DNA of 64,000 nucleotides from Plumapathes pennacea. Lineage: Eukaryota; Cnidaria; Anthozoa; Antipatharia; Myriopathidae. The position numbers and the translations under genes are program-made. Of this stretch, positions 12,301-21,800 are shown one piece after another (within the stretch, counting starts at the first letter, position 1; each line of letters opens with the position of its first letter). The notes under the pieces were generated by a model. It did not search any database and was not told the DNA's origin. It worked only from the letters and a program-made list of their open reading frames with translations. The stretch spans positions 26,150,259-26,214,258 of the forward strand of contig OZ038462.1 in the NCBI GenBank assembly GCA_964036295.1, given 5' to 3'.

Positions 12301-13296
12301 TCAAAATATCTGACAGGGGTTACATCAGGCTGTTCTATACACATACATGTACCTCGTAGACATGTGTCAAAGTATTCCTGACCAAAGGGTAATATTAGGG
12401 TTAATTGAACTTGTCTCAGTGGTGGCCGGTCTAATAAAGATCCTGTGCAGGCTGAGTTAATAAATTAAAAATATGAACTTTTGAATAATTATTGAACTTA
12501 TGATACCTCTGTATGAATTAACATCCTGTCCAGGCTTAGCCTTGGGTTTAGGAAATCCTGAAGCTTCTCTGAGACGCAAATGTAAAAATGCCCTAAAAAT
12601 TTTCAAGAAAAGGTTGAAAAATATTATTTAATTAAGAAAAATAACTTTACGTAGCACAGGTGTGGGATAGCTGCAGTTAGCAACAGCTAGACAAGCAATA
12701 TTAAACTTTCCCTGACCTCAGACAAATCCAGCCACCTTCAATCTCCTGTGCTATAGAAACGCGGTCTGGCTACCTGTACACCCCCCCCCCCCCCCCCCCC
12801 CCTCCCCCCTCAACTCAGGCCTCTCCCTCACCCCACCGATCCAGTTCTCAGCCTTATACAGATCGGGACAAGCGAAGAAAAAGAAAGTTATCGATCTTGA
12901 ACTGCAATTCAGATTCACTTGCCACAAGAGTCTACTATATGTAAATATAACTAGTAAAACAATAGTAAATGTTTATATAAGGTCTTACTTGGTCGGATGA
13001 GGGTTGTTCCTTCTCGTTGGCGAAGTGGGTCTCGTCTGCGTTTCCTCCTCTAACGGCCTGTAGTTGTGGTTTGTAGAGTACGTGGAGATAAAATGATTCT
13101 TGGGGACAGATGGCAGGGGGTTTCCTGGGTTCTCCCAATCCTGCTTCCACGACTGACGAGAAAGACTTCGAATTCTTTCGAACTCGTCCTTCGAGATACC
13201 GCCCTTCCTTTTCTCGTGAGCGAGAAATATGTCTGCCGACCTGGAGCGACCCTTGATGCTGTGTGGGAACCCTGTGTTTGTCAGCTTATGGGTCAT
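6377..13296 (-). CDS. Gene A: unrecognised protein with two copies of a 25-residue motif; paralogue of gene B
   Basis: Seven coding exons, all phase-compatible: 12989-13296, 12507-12568, 11940-12037, 11444-11516, 10846-10904, 6872-6944 and 6377-6609. Together they are 906 nt, or 301 residues. Exons 4 and 6 are both 73 nt with phase 0 to 1. They encode related 25-residue motifs: TLKAIMHP..VPA...W and TVQSTFKP..VPA...WL, sharing T, P8, V11-P12-A13, W17, K19, A21 and G25. Exon 5 (59 nt, phase 1 to 0) is the linker between them. The last exon opens EQDAVVRLMKTLESDP and ends in TDFTMHQEWLTT. The protein has no signal peptide or membrane segment, and is rich in basic, Pro and Tyr residues. An LTR retrotransposon in the same orientation lies in intron 5. 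Gene B, diverging 2.3 kb away, repeats this architecture. The style recalls axonemal microtubule-binding proteins, but that is only a guess. Confidence 0.72.
7091..7450 (-). repeat. 3' LTR (element orientation)
   Basis: 360 bp, direct repeat of 10360-10719 with no difference seen by eye. It is bounded by TG/CA. A TATA-like motif (TATAAAAGG on the minus strand) lies at 7260-7268. The LTR contains short tandem variants of CCCGTACAAA. Confidence 0.93.
7451..7464 (-). other. Polypurine tract of the LTR element
   Basis: On the minus strand AGGGAAGGGGCAAA lies immediately before the 3' LTR. This is the expected position of the plus-strand priming site. Confidence 0.75.
7668..10157 (-). CDS. Gag-protease-integrase remnant polyprotein of the LTR element
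   Basis: One open frame, with the first ATG at 10157. Order: an Arg/Glu-rich gag region with repeated EYRERSPVY-like units; a CCHC zinc knuckle (CWTCNKRGHFRRDC, about 9322-9363); a short tandem repeat rich in Asn, Gln and Gly; a retropepsin-like domain with LLDTGAN (near 8970-8996) and GILGMDFL; the integrase HHCC zinc-binding domain (H...H...CQKCDLC, about 8170-8320); and an integrase C-terminal domain with the PWEGPYTI motif (near 7950) and an acidic then basic tail. Reverse transcriptase and RNase H are absent between protease and integrase, and the integrase DDE core is absent after VGAPFER. Both gaps keep the frame. The ORF is intact otherwise, so the product could act only with enzymes supplied in trans. 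Confidence 0.9.
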   Translation of the reverse strand: MANDRVDSEFDMDPEYRDGEPPSPSLSQSRDSSETPVTAPPNDAISSVLQGLVRRMDDMGRRMDQQIQQIWRTFQMSESRARTGRDSAREPEAIYPREPEAYRRRGQVYRGEPDEYRERSPVNQRESEEYRERSPVYTREPEEYRDRGSRERSPVYSRTQKEYRGRESINHRKPLVRPTAFDGKMPWEDYRVQFELVSDLNGWDDHTKVAQATSVTSGEEQGGLHELFKEIVAGQHSLFKQLADKNDGGKRTSKPRANSSMPSAGRTCWTCNKRGHFRRDCPVERERNVDRHTDMFHDTASRNGETRNRQGNGEPQNWQGNGETRNRQGNGEPQNWQGNGERPSLGVETRSEYQQQITSEVKIGAVNTEGQSVMFVAGNIEGTSVRFLLDTGANVTIINPTVYYEIPESRRPSLEEVKTRMVLADGSSVPFLGRSIFKLTIDGRSLEQEIWVASIDLEGILGMDFLKRHGCGIVPRDGQLELIFPVRKEKEVIEAHSDEVVPPRCCKVAQMAHGTNETPSCMERWVQQWSTEELHRAQADDPMIAPILKWLQEGNGRPAWAEIAPLSLSIKAYWAQWENLCLRDGVVYRRWESEDGDRVTFKLVLPGNMRREVMVHLHDSQTAGHLGVKKTIARVKERFYWCGSSRDVREWCQKCDLCASRRGPWRTPRAPMQSYSVGAPFERAREHLRLETQRHKRLYDHKLNVSKFKQGDPVWFFNPRRRKGYSPKLQRPWEGPYTIVKKINDVVYRIRRSPSSKCKVVHHDKLQPYKGQSHDDDDDESWRSQQGHDDDGNRRNRRGRDCDESRCLGEGPRRSTRGRRRPVHFEQFC
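9120..9256 (-). repeat. Short tandem repeat inside gag
   Basis: Four to five copies of a roughly 33-bp unit containing CGTTTCCCTGCC (plus strand). They encode alternating NRQGNGE and NWQGNGE units just after the zinc knuckle. Confidence 0.8.
10344..10357 (-). other. Primer-binding site, tRNA-Leu type
   Basis: The minus strand reads TGGTGGCAGCGGTG two bases inside the 5' LTR. This is complementary to the CCA-tailed 3' end of an animal tRNA-Leu(AAG) as I know it. A search against the tRNA set of the genome would confirm this. Confidence 0.7.
10360..10719 (-). repeat. 5' LTR (element orientation)
   Basis: 360 bp, identical by eye to 7091-7450. The TATA-like motif is at 10529-10537 on the minus strand. 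As the promoter-bearing LTR it points towards exon 6 of gene A, and so could drive or end transcripts inside that gene. Confidence 0.93.
11647..11911. repeat. Inverted-repeat cluster in intron 3 of gene A
   Basis: Two nested hairpins. Near-perfect arms AAAACAATATTTTAC and GTAAAATATTGTTTT face each other at about 11650-11705. Arms ACACGAGTGTTTTAC (about 11765-11779) and GTAAAACACTCGTGT (about 11896-11910) enclose about 115 bp. The cluster ends about 30 bp from the splice donor of exon 3. It is likely a degraded foldback transposon. Confidence 0.6.
12780..12802. repeat. Poly(C) run in intron 1 of gene A
   Basis: More than 20 consecutive C, followed by C-rich sequence. Such runs are prone to assembly and length error. 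Confidence 0.85.
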
Positions 13297-14074
13297 TTTT
13301 GAAGCGAAGTATATTTTCTTCTCAAAAAGCCGAAGTGGAATATCGGGAACAAATCGGTCGTTGGATCGGATTGTGGTTTCTTGAGGGGCTATCTGTCAAC
13401 TGTCATTGCATATTTCCCGCACCACTGTCGGGGACTTGAGAAACTGAACCACAACAGAAATTGGACTTTCAGCTGCAAGAAGTCGGCGAGTCACGCTGTC
13501 TGAACTGACAACAATCCATCGCTTGGTAACTTTGCATAATTATATGCATAGTTTGAAGAGCCAATTATAGGACAAATACTAATGAATCCCAAATTATCAC
13601 CTCTGCCACAGCGGGCCGTGCTGTTGTATAAGATAACACGGGAAAATGAATAAGCGTGCGACGTTTGAATAAAAGCCACTGTTTCCTGAAAATAGCTGTG
13701 CGGTGTGAACCTTTAACTCCCAGGTTCACAGGTCCATGCTGTAGATTCTCCCAGCCATCAAGAGAAAAATGTAGGAGGGATGTAGTAAGAATTGATAGTT
13801 CAATCAGCCGAGCAAGCTATAAAAAAGCCAGTTTCGATCACTCTTGGTAAGGTTAATATTGGGCCGTATATTCTGCAGCCCACAAACCGCAATTTGCCAT
13901 GATTTTGCCAAGGTTTCGACGCCAGGATGAAACAGCAAGTCAAATACTGTGAAGTCAGTTCACGTAACTTTTCGGTTTGAAAGCCGTTAAAAACGCGGCA
14001 CCGTGTTAATTCTGATTCTTTGAATTGTTCGACTCATTCAAAGAAGTTCTTTCTTGGTTGTATCCACCTTTCCG

Positions 14075-14176
14075 TTTTTTTTTTTTTTTTTTTTTTTTGT
14101 TTTGTTTTGTTTTGTTTTTTTGTTTTTTTGTTTTTTTTTGTTTTTTTTTTTTGTTTTTGTTTTTTTGTTTTTTTCT
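14075..14176. repeat. T-rich low-complexity tract
   Basis: Runs of T broken by single G over about 100 bp. The long Phe-rich or Lys-rich reading frames here are artefacts of this tract. Confidence 0.85.
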
Positions 14177-15234
14177 TGCAAGCAACATCAGCATGCATTC
14201 GGCTGCAGGAGTAGTGCACGGGACTGTCAAATCCAAATCACTTTTTTAGAGGTAAAGTTGGGTGGTTGCAATTATAGTGTTGTGCGCGGGCGCTCTGAAT
14301 GTCGGAAACAAACGTTATATACTTATACACTGGTTTGCAACACTTGGCACGTGCCATGTTGCCCCCCTGTTTCCTGACCTTAAGACCACAACACAGAAAG
14401 AGACTCCCGCTTTTTACAAATAAAAACTTCTCCAACACATCACATTTTTCTACTACTTGTACCCCACTCTCACTTGCCTGCCAATAATAACGCCACATCG
14501 GGAGACAGCTTCGAACCAAAATTCCCGTCCTTTATTTGGCTTCCCGATGCGAGATTGATCGTATGCCAAAACAAAAAGCTTCCATTATAACGTATGGGCG
14601 TTAATTTTCGTTAGACCACCTTGGAGACTTCGCACTTCGTTAACGATGAACATGTTCAATGCGCCTCTCGATTGCAGGTTTCATGCACATCAATGGTTAT
14701 TATTGTTATAGTTTCGCTCAGAATATCTGCCAGTTAGCGGCTAGCTATCCAACCGCGCCAATGAACCACAGTAAATTCATCTCTGTGTGGGTTTGGGCTC
14801 GGCTTAATTATAGTAAGACACCTGTTCAAAGTGCTGCGATGTACCACGTACTATTAATGATTAAGTTTCACATTACCGCCACCAGTCGGGAGAACTTCGC
14901 TGTCAGTAAGCCTCGAGTCAAACGGCATCATTTCAGGACCAGAAGGAAACTGTACTAAAAACGTCAAGAATTTTGTAACCGCTTGTCTACCTGCCGTGTA
15001 AGTATTTGGGAGATCCCTCACTAATTGTTTTATCCTTGTGACTTTAAATCAACTCAAACACTTGTAACAGCCATTAGTCAACTTGTACAGACTATCAATT
15101 GCCTGATACATATCTAAGTTCGGGTGCCGCGCAAGTTTACGACGACACCATGATGCTAGTTAAACATGGGTAGTTTTAGAGTATCGGTGTCATCATAGAA
15201 ACAAGATGCTCTGGCATAGGGCTCGACTTCACCG

Positions 15235-15247
15235 GTTCCCTAGCAAC
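15235..15247 (+). promoter_or_regulatory. RFX X-box-like motif upstream of gene B
   Basis: GTTCCCTAGCAAC matches the X-box consensus GTNRCC(0-3)RGYAAC except for one position in the left half (C where a purine is expected). It lies about 370 bp before the gene B start codon. X-boxes mark many ciliary genes. One imperfect match in 2 kb is weak evidence. Confidence 0.3.
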
Positions 15248-15615
15248 GGACCTTCCTCAAAAGTCATGCAAAAAGCAGTTTGTTTGTGAGCCAGGATGCT
15301 CCGAGCGAAAAGGCAAGACTCAACTCAATTCGCCATGGTATCAGACGGCATAAAAAAGATTCATGAAACTAACTTTGGTGCGAAAAAGCGTCCTTATAAT
15401 TCAGTAAAACCGTATCCTCCAACAACAACGAAAAAGACCAATTCGAAAAAAAAAAAGGTATTTGGCTCGTAACATAGAACAAATAACCTGCTTCCCACAG
15501 ACATTTTAGCAATTCTTCGCAAAAATTGATCGCTTGTTTTTGCCTCGTTAATTCAGCTTGTTCGAGTGATAAGTGCTGTATAACTGTGTTCACAGTTTCC
15601 GATTTAAGATCAACC

Positions 15616-17904
15616 ATGAACTACTGCAGTAAACCCTTGAAAAACTACCGAGAAATGTCCAAGGAAGATGAGGTTAGTATCGCTGTTTATAACTTTGACT
15701 TGTTTTTTCTCTGAGCTCAAATTATAGTTGCCAGAACGAAACGACGTACTTTGTATAAATTATGTGTTGCCCAACCTCTTTAGTTTTCAGCCAGCAACTA
15801 CTATTAAACTTTGAAAAATTATGTTTCACATACTTTTTAAATTGTTTGCAAGGTCAGTTATACTTGAGTTTTAAGGACTATAAAATTACTGTGCACTGGT
15901 AATGAGGCCCACTGAAAACATATCACACTCGCGTACATTTTCATTGGAATCAGCGTTGTTTGCTCTAATTATTCTTGTTGTTGCTGCTATATAGTTGTCA
16001 CTGTTATTCATGTCGCTGTTGATGTTTTTTTTTTTTTTTTTTTAAATCATACTTTCGTCGCTGCAGGAATACCCTTGCATCCTGTAACAACGATCATGGC
16101 GGATGTTGTTTAGTGTTGCGGCTAACCGTTGCTATTGACAATACATTGAATTGTTGTTGTTGTTGTTGTTTTAAACTAGCTGCTTCCACGGCTCTTCACG
16201 CCCAGCAAAGTTCCTCTCGTTCAGCGTTGGGTTTCGTCTGGCCCGCAACAGGAAGGTATAACTTTCACTTTGATAGCAGCTTTCTCGTTAGTGCCATCAA
16301 TCGAGCACTTTGTTTTTCACACATTTTATACTGATATTTGTTTTTCAGAGAAGCTGACCTTTCTGAGAAACGTTTTGAGAAGACAGGAGGAACGAGAGGC
16401 CACAAGAAAGGTGAAATTTCCAAGAAAGATTACAGTGTTTTGTAATAATAAAATGAATATAAAGCACAAACTAAAGGTCTTCCCGACAGGTTCTTAGGAT
16501 GAGCTTTCACCCCGAAGTCGTACCGCAAGTAGAACAGTGGCTGTGCCAAGCACCCGAAGAAGGTGAGTAACGGCACCAAGAATGCGCCAAGTGACCGCAC
16601 AAATTCTCTCGACTCGGCCCTTCTCAGGTCCAGAAAAACTCATTTAGCTAATCCATGACGAACCAAAAATCCTTCGCCAATCTCTTGGTGAATAAAACGA
16701 CACGGTCTAGTTGAAAAGGAGTTGTTGAAGAGTTGGTTTCAGCTTTAAATTTCTAGCTAAAGTAAACGTGTGATCAAGAGCCGTCTCAGTATCGCAGCTG
16801 GCTCACAGCATACGATAAAATATGGTGGACTTTACCAAACTCAGGATCATATCAGCCGTTCTTATAGTGTGATTGTCTGGGTGAAAGTAGCCTTCAGAGT
16901 CTGTTAGTGACTGGCCAGTTTGGATCACCTGAGCGCAGGTAGTCATGTTTAGAGTCAAGCCGTTCAGAATATGACTGAAAACACTGCTCAATGAGCCATA
17001 CTTCTGTACATGCACTTTTAAGTACAAAGAAACAAGGAGAGTATGACCCTAAGAAATTCGAAGAAGGTGAGATAAAAAAGTGATCTTTTCCCTTCACGTG
17101 CGGTATTAGTTCATTTGCATGCATCATACTAAATATACCCGCAAAATCTTCCAGACTTTCGTTTCTACTGCCAACGCTAAACGCAGACAAACCCCAACCT
17201 TATTTATGTGTTGTTCCTCGGTGATGCTTGTCACTACAGAAAAAAGAGCAATAACAAGGATGTTCCGCACGATTGCAAGTGACCCGAACATGGAACGAGC
17301 TGCGCCGACCGCACGGGACGAGGGTGAACAAAAAGCCGCTGTTTTCAAGGACACTGGCGGGAAAGCTACCAACTCTGATGAGCAAGTCACAAACACCCCG
17401 TGGTTAACTTCCCGGATGACGCTAAATGAACCCTTTGTGTACGGCAAGAGTCCCCCGCCAAAAACCTCCAACATAACCATGAATGACCACTTCGTTTACG
17501 ACAAGACCCTTCCAAAGACTTCCACCAGAAAGATGAATAGCAACTTACTGCACAGCGGCACCTTTCCGGAGTGTTCACAGACGGCAGTGCCTGATCACGT
17601 GTTACAACACAACACCCTTCCGAGGCTTGAAAGACCGGCTTCAACGCAGTACCACTCCAAGAAGGTGCACTGGCGTCAAGAAGTTTCAAGGCCAGCAACG
17701 GCCGGCGGACCTTACGTTGTAGGCATGCGCAATGAGTTTGACATATTTCCTGATTGGCGCGCGCCTCATCGTGCAGTAGTTCCCATGACCCAAGTTCCCT
17801 ACAGGGTCCGCGCTCTGCACCAGACCCCCAGGACCACCAAACACGCCTGTGGCACATACGGTGGGAGGGACTTCGTTATTCATCCTGAGTGGATCACACA
17901 CTGA
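15616..17904 (+). CDS. Gene B: unrecognised protein, paralogue of gene A
   Basis: Five coding exons: 15616-15672, 16180-16255, 16349-16410, 16490-16562 and 17240-17904. Phases fit throughout (933 nt, 310 residues). Exon 2 (76 nt, phase 0 to 1) and exon 4 (73 nt, phase 0 to 1) each encode the motif seen in gene A: LFTPSKVPLVQRW and SFHPEVVPQVEQWL. Exon 3 (62 nt, phase 1 to 0) is the linker. Exon 5 opens EKRAITRMFRTIASDP, matching EQDAVVRLMKTLESDP of gene A, and ends RDFVIHPEWITH against TDFTMHQEWLTT. The middle of exon 5 holds three degenerate units of the type M(T/N)xxxVYxK(S/T)LPKTS. There is no signal peptide or membrane span. The start at 15616 has a good context (ACCATGA), but an in-frame upstream extension exists. 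Function unknown; a structural, possibly axonemal, role is speculation. Confidence 0.72.
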
Positions 17905-18835
17905 AGACCCATCGAAGTGGAAGGGTTGGACTTCACGTAGAAGACTTTTCTGTTTATAAACTTGTGAGCTCTTAGTAAATCGGTGCGACACCGCAAGATG
18001 TGCAAAAAAAAAAAAACAAAAAAACAAAAAAAAAAAGGTGTTCAAAAAAAATAAAAAAAACTTTCACCCACTGCCGAGTCTTTTTATTTGACAGCAATTT
18101 CCCAGGGCGGTGCAGTTTTACATGCGGTGCACGTGACATGAAAATTCAACTCAAAACCTTGCTGCCTCTCCACTGGATCCCGTACAACTTTTAAAGATTC
18201 AGATCCCCATGTTACATTCTACAGGTAATTTTTATATGGCAATATTTGACCAAGATCACGGCCGGTTGTTTGTCTGAAAACGACTACGACTATGATCGAT
18301 GAACGATCGGGTCTACGACCACGAAAGATGGCGATTTATACGACTACGACTGCCCGCAACTATATGAATGATCGGGTGTATTACGACGAGCCATTTTTAA
18401 ATACTTAAAAGTGTCAAAATAATGCACCTTAAAATACAGGTCGAAATTAACAACGAAATACTGTACCTAACTATAAGATATGAAGTCTAGCAGGTTGGGT
18501 CCAGGTTGCCAGATTGTGTTAGTCACTATAGTCCGAGTGAGAATAGTCTTCAGGAAGATTGCTCTTGGTGACTGATATTTCGATCACCTGAGCGTCATCT
18601 TCAGAGTCAAATAAAGAGGTTTCGTCTATATGCATTACACGACGTCTATATACGTGCCTTATACTACACAACACAGGACACGTAAATAAAACTGACTCTT
18701 AATGAACGCCAAATCTACTTGTAGTTGACAGTCGAGTAACTGTACGGTGCAAATAGTTGAGAGGAAATATCGTGCTTGCGTGTTTGATGAGTAGCCTTTT
18801 AAGCATCGGTTTGGACGGAATTGGGACGCTTGGAT
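17905..18835. other. Convergent spacer between gene B and gene C2
   Basis: Contains A-rich tracts near 18003-18060, a repeat rich in ACGACTACGAC (about 18260-18400), and a fragment of a common interspersed repeat (about 18515-18620). No gene was seen. Confidence 0.45.
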
Positions 18836-21800
18836 TTATAACAGGTGGTAAAAGAAGACGAAGACCACACCAAGTAAACTGGATAAGCCGAGACCAATAC
18901 TGCCGGCACCTGAACATGAACACGAGGAAGAAAAATAGAAATTTAACCCACTTGAATTAGTCAAACCCGAATGATGTTATGCCGTCCGATGATTGCATTT
19001 TTTTTTGCACTATTTGGATTGTACGTCATTTATATTTGAATCTTGGAAAAATTTGCAAACTGCCCGGGTAAATAGTTTTACACACTATAACTCACTTTAC
19101 GACTTATTGTTTAGTCTAAAGAGTGACGTATGTGACTGGTGAGGAATGTAGTCAGCACACTGACCTGCGCACTCGCAATTTATGCAGTCATTCTTGTCCC
19201 GCGCGAGACCGTTGGGACAACCATCAGGAAGATAACAACTAGGCATAGGACAGTTATCTGCAAACGGCCGGAATATAGCCACAGAGAAGAAACGTTTACA
19301 TTTAGTGCTAGGAATCCCAATTTGACGCTTTTCAGTCAGGATCACGAGTCGCATCCTATAAACCCCAGCAAGCACAATGTTGAATAAAATTCTTCTATAG
19401 GGACGTTATGCTAAATAGGGTATGGTTTTCAGGTTTCTCTGTCTAAAACGGGTTTAAGCATCGTCAACAGGGCCATCTCTTCAAAGTGATGTCTCCCCCA
19501 GGCCTCGAGCCGTCTCGCATAAGGTACCCATTGCTTCCAGGTTAAAGGAGAAATTCAAAGCTATGTTTGACAAATTGTGTTCTTTGCTGCTACACTACAA
19601 TATTAAGCAATTATTGGACGAGGTTGAGCAAAATATCGTGATTTGCCAGTGGCGAGCAGGTCAATTATTTGCCGATGCCGGAGGCAGAGGCAAATAATTG
19701 ATCTGCGAGACACTGGTAAATTACGATATTTTTGCGATAACCTATCATTCGAGTGAGCTTGCATTTCACAAATTATTTGGCATAAAATGTGTTGGGAAGC
19801 GCGTGTTGTAGCGAAAACGAGCTACCATATTCACACAGGTGGGAAAAACCATATTCAAACAGGTGGGATTATTATTTGCAGTGGACAAGCCGAAAACAGT
19901 AGCGCGCATGGGCGGATACTTATTTGTAGGCAGTTATTTGCAGGTGACGTAGCAGTCTCTCGGCCAATCGAAAGAGCGATAAAAAGTATCGAATGATAAA
20001 ATAATTTATTCGAACACCACACAATTTGCAACACAATTTTTCAAGAGAAAGAAGAAACAGATGTAGGGTATTCACTACCTAGAAATAACTAGAAAGCTAA
20101 TCGAGCTAGGTTGTAAGACATTGTAATTTGTACTGTAGAGTAACAAAACGAGTCGCATACGAAAAAACACAAGCACAAGACAAGTAACGCGAAAAAATAA
20201 AAACAAACAAACAAACAAAAAAAACAACCAACCAAACAAACAAACAAAACAAAAAAACAAAAAAGGTAAAAGCTGCTGCAGAAATTATGTTCTCATTGAC
20301 ACGCCATAGCTCGTAAACTGAAAAATGCTGGGATCCAGCAAAAGCTGAATCTTTAGAGCAAGAGAGTATAAAAGTTAGAGAGGTAATCCTCCGTATAGGT
20401 CTTGTTCCAAGGTAATTCCTCCCAAAGTTATTTTTAGAAGGTACCCAGTGTCCCACGGATATATTACCTCGCGCATAACAGCGAGAAAGGAGAGAACGCG
20501 TTTAGTCACTTGAAACACGTTGCGTGGATGTTTCGTGGAGGATAAAAGTTTCGAGTGACCAAACGCGTTCTCGCTGTTACGCGCGAGGTAATATATGCGC
20601 GGGGGACTAGGTACCTTCTAAAAATAACTTTGGGAGGGATTACTATACGGGGGATTAACTCTCTTAGTTTTATACTCTCTTTGTTTAAAGAAAACAGCAA
20701 AACTCACATTTCAGGACGACCTCAAAGCCTTCATAGAAGACACCTGGTGCTTCTGCCACATTGGCACTGTTACCAATAAGGGACAAAAATAAGGACCTTT
20801 AGCATGGATTCAGAAAGTTGTAATGGTGATCGTAACAGGGAGCCTTGGGGAACAGATAGAGACAGAAACTCAGACAGACAGGGATAAAATAATTTAAGGA
20901 GCATGCACTGGGTTAATCTAGGAAGTAAAGTGATAAACTAAGAACAGAATCCACCAGTAATATTACACTTTTTGGTGATCAAAACTTGTGGCTTTTTCTA
21001 CCTGAATGTGATTTTGCCCACAGGATTATTAGGTGGAGCTTTCCATCCAAGGTGAACGGATGTCCACTCCTGGGAAGTTGAGTTCCTGGCCACTTCAAAC
21101 TGTGAGCCAAAAAGTCAAGATTTCTTAAAGATGTTAGTCAACCCTGCCCTCACCCAGAGATGCCAATCCAGGGAGGGTGGGGGCACTCCCAATGATTGGC
21201 TATACCACCCAAAAGGGTCCATTTTCGAGCCTTAATTGCTCGCGGCTGCGGCGAGCTTAAATTTGCAAATTCTTCGTGCTTTTTTTCTGGGTCGAGAATC
21301 AGCACACGGTGATTGGTTCACATTGTCACATGACATGCAATGACGTAATTGACTTCGCGAACAACTTCAGATGTGGACTATTGAATTGTTCGTCATCCAA
21401 ACTCAACAACGTTTGGCTCTGTGGAACATGCACGGAAAAACTGGATTTTAGGGAAGGATTTTGGCTTGCGTTCCCAAGTTCACCGCGGAAATTGGGTGGA
21501 TTCGATATTTGATGGATAACAGCTACGGGATTGCAAATAACTCTGGGTGCGTTTCTTTAATAGATCCATGATCCGAAGCATCCAATTTTGGATATGATCC
21601 AGTGAATCCGTCCTTAGTGTGGATCACATGGATTCATTATCCGGATTTGGATTTCAGTAAAGAAACAGAGAATCTGTTTTTGGATTTGTGATCCGGATTT
21701 GGATTCCTAAAAAGAAACACACCCTCTGTCGCCGCTCAGTATTTAGTCCCGACGAAACTTTCTGTGGCGACACTAAATACTTCTGGGAAAATAACAGGCC

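Larger units (their letters stand above)
13297..15615. promoter_or_regulatory. Divergent spacer between paralogues A (-) and B (+)
   Basis: About 2.3 kb separating the two start codons, presumably holding both promoters. It contains one copy of the dispersed repeat family (about 13710-13860), a T/G-rich tract (14075-14176) and an RFX X-box-like site at 15235-15247. I saw no convincing TATA box and no further gene. Confidence 0.45.

Noticed and set aside
14006..14377. Overlapping Lys-rich and Phe-rich frames
   Set aside because: Translations of the T-rich low-complexity tract.
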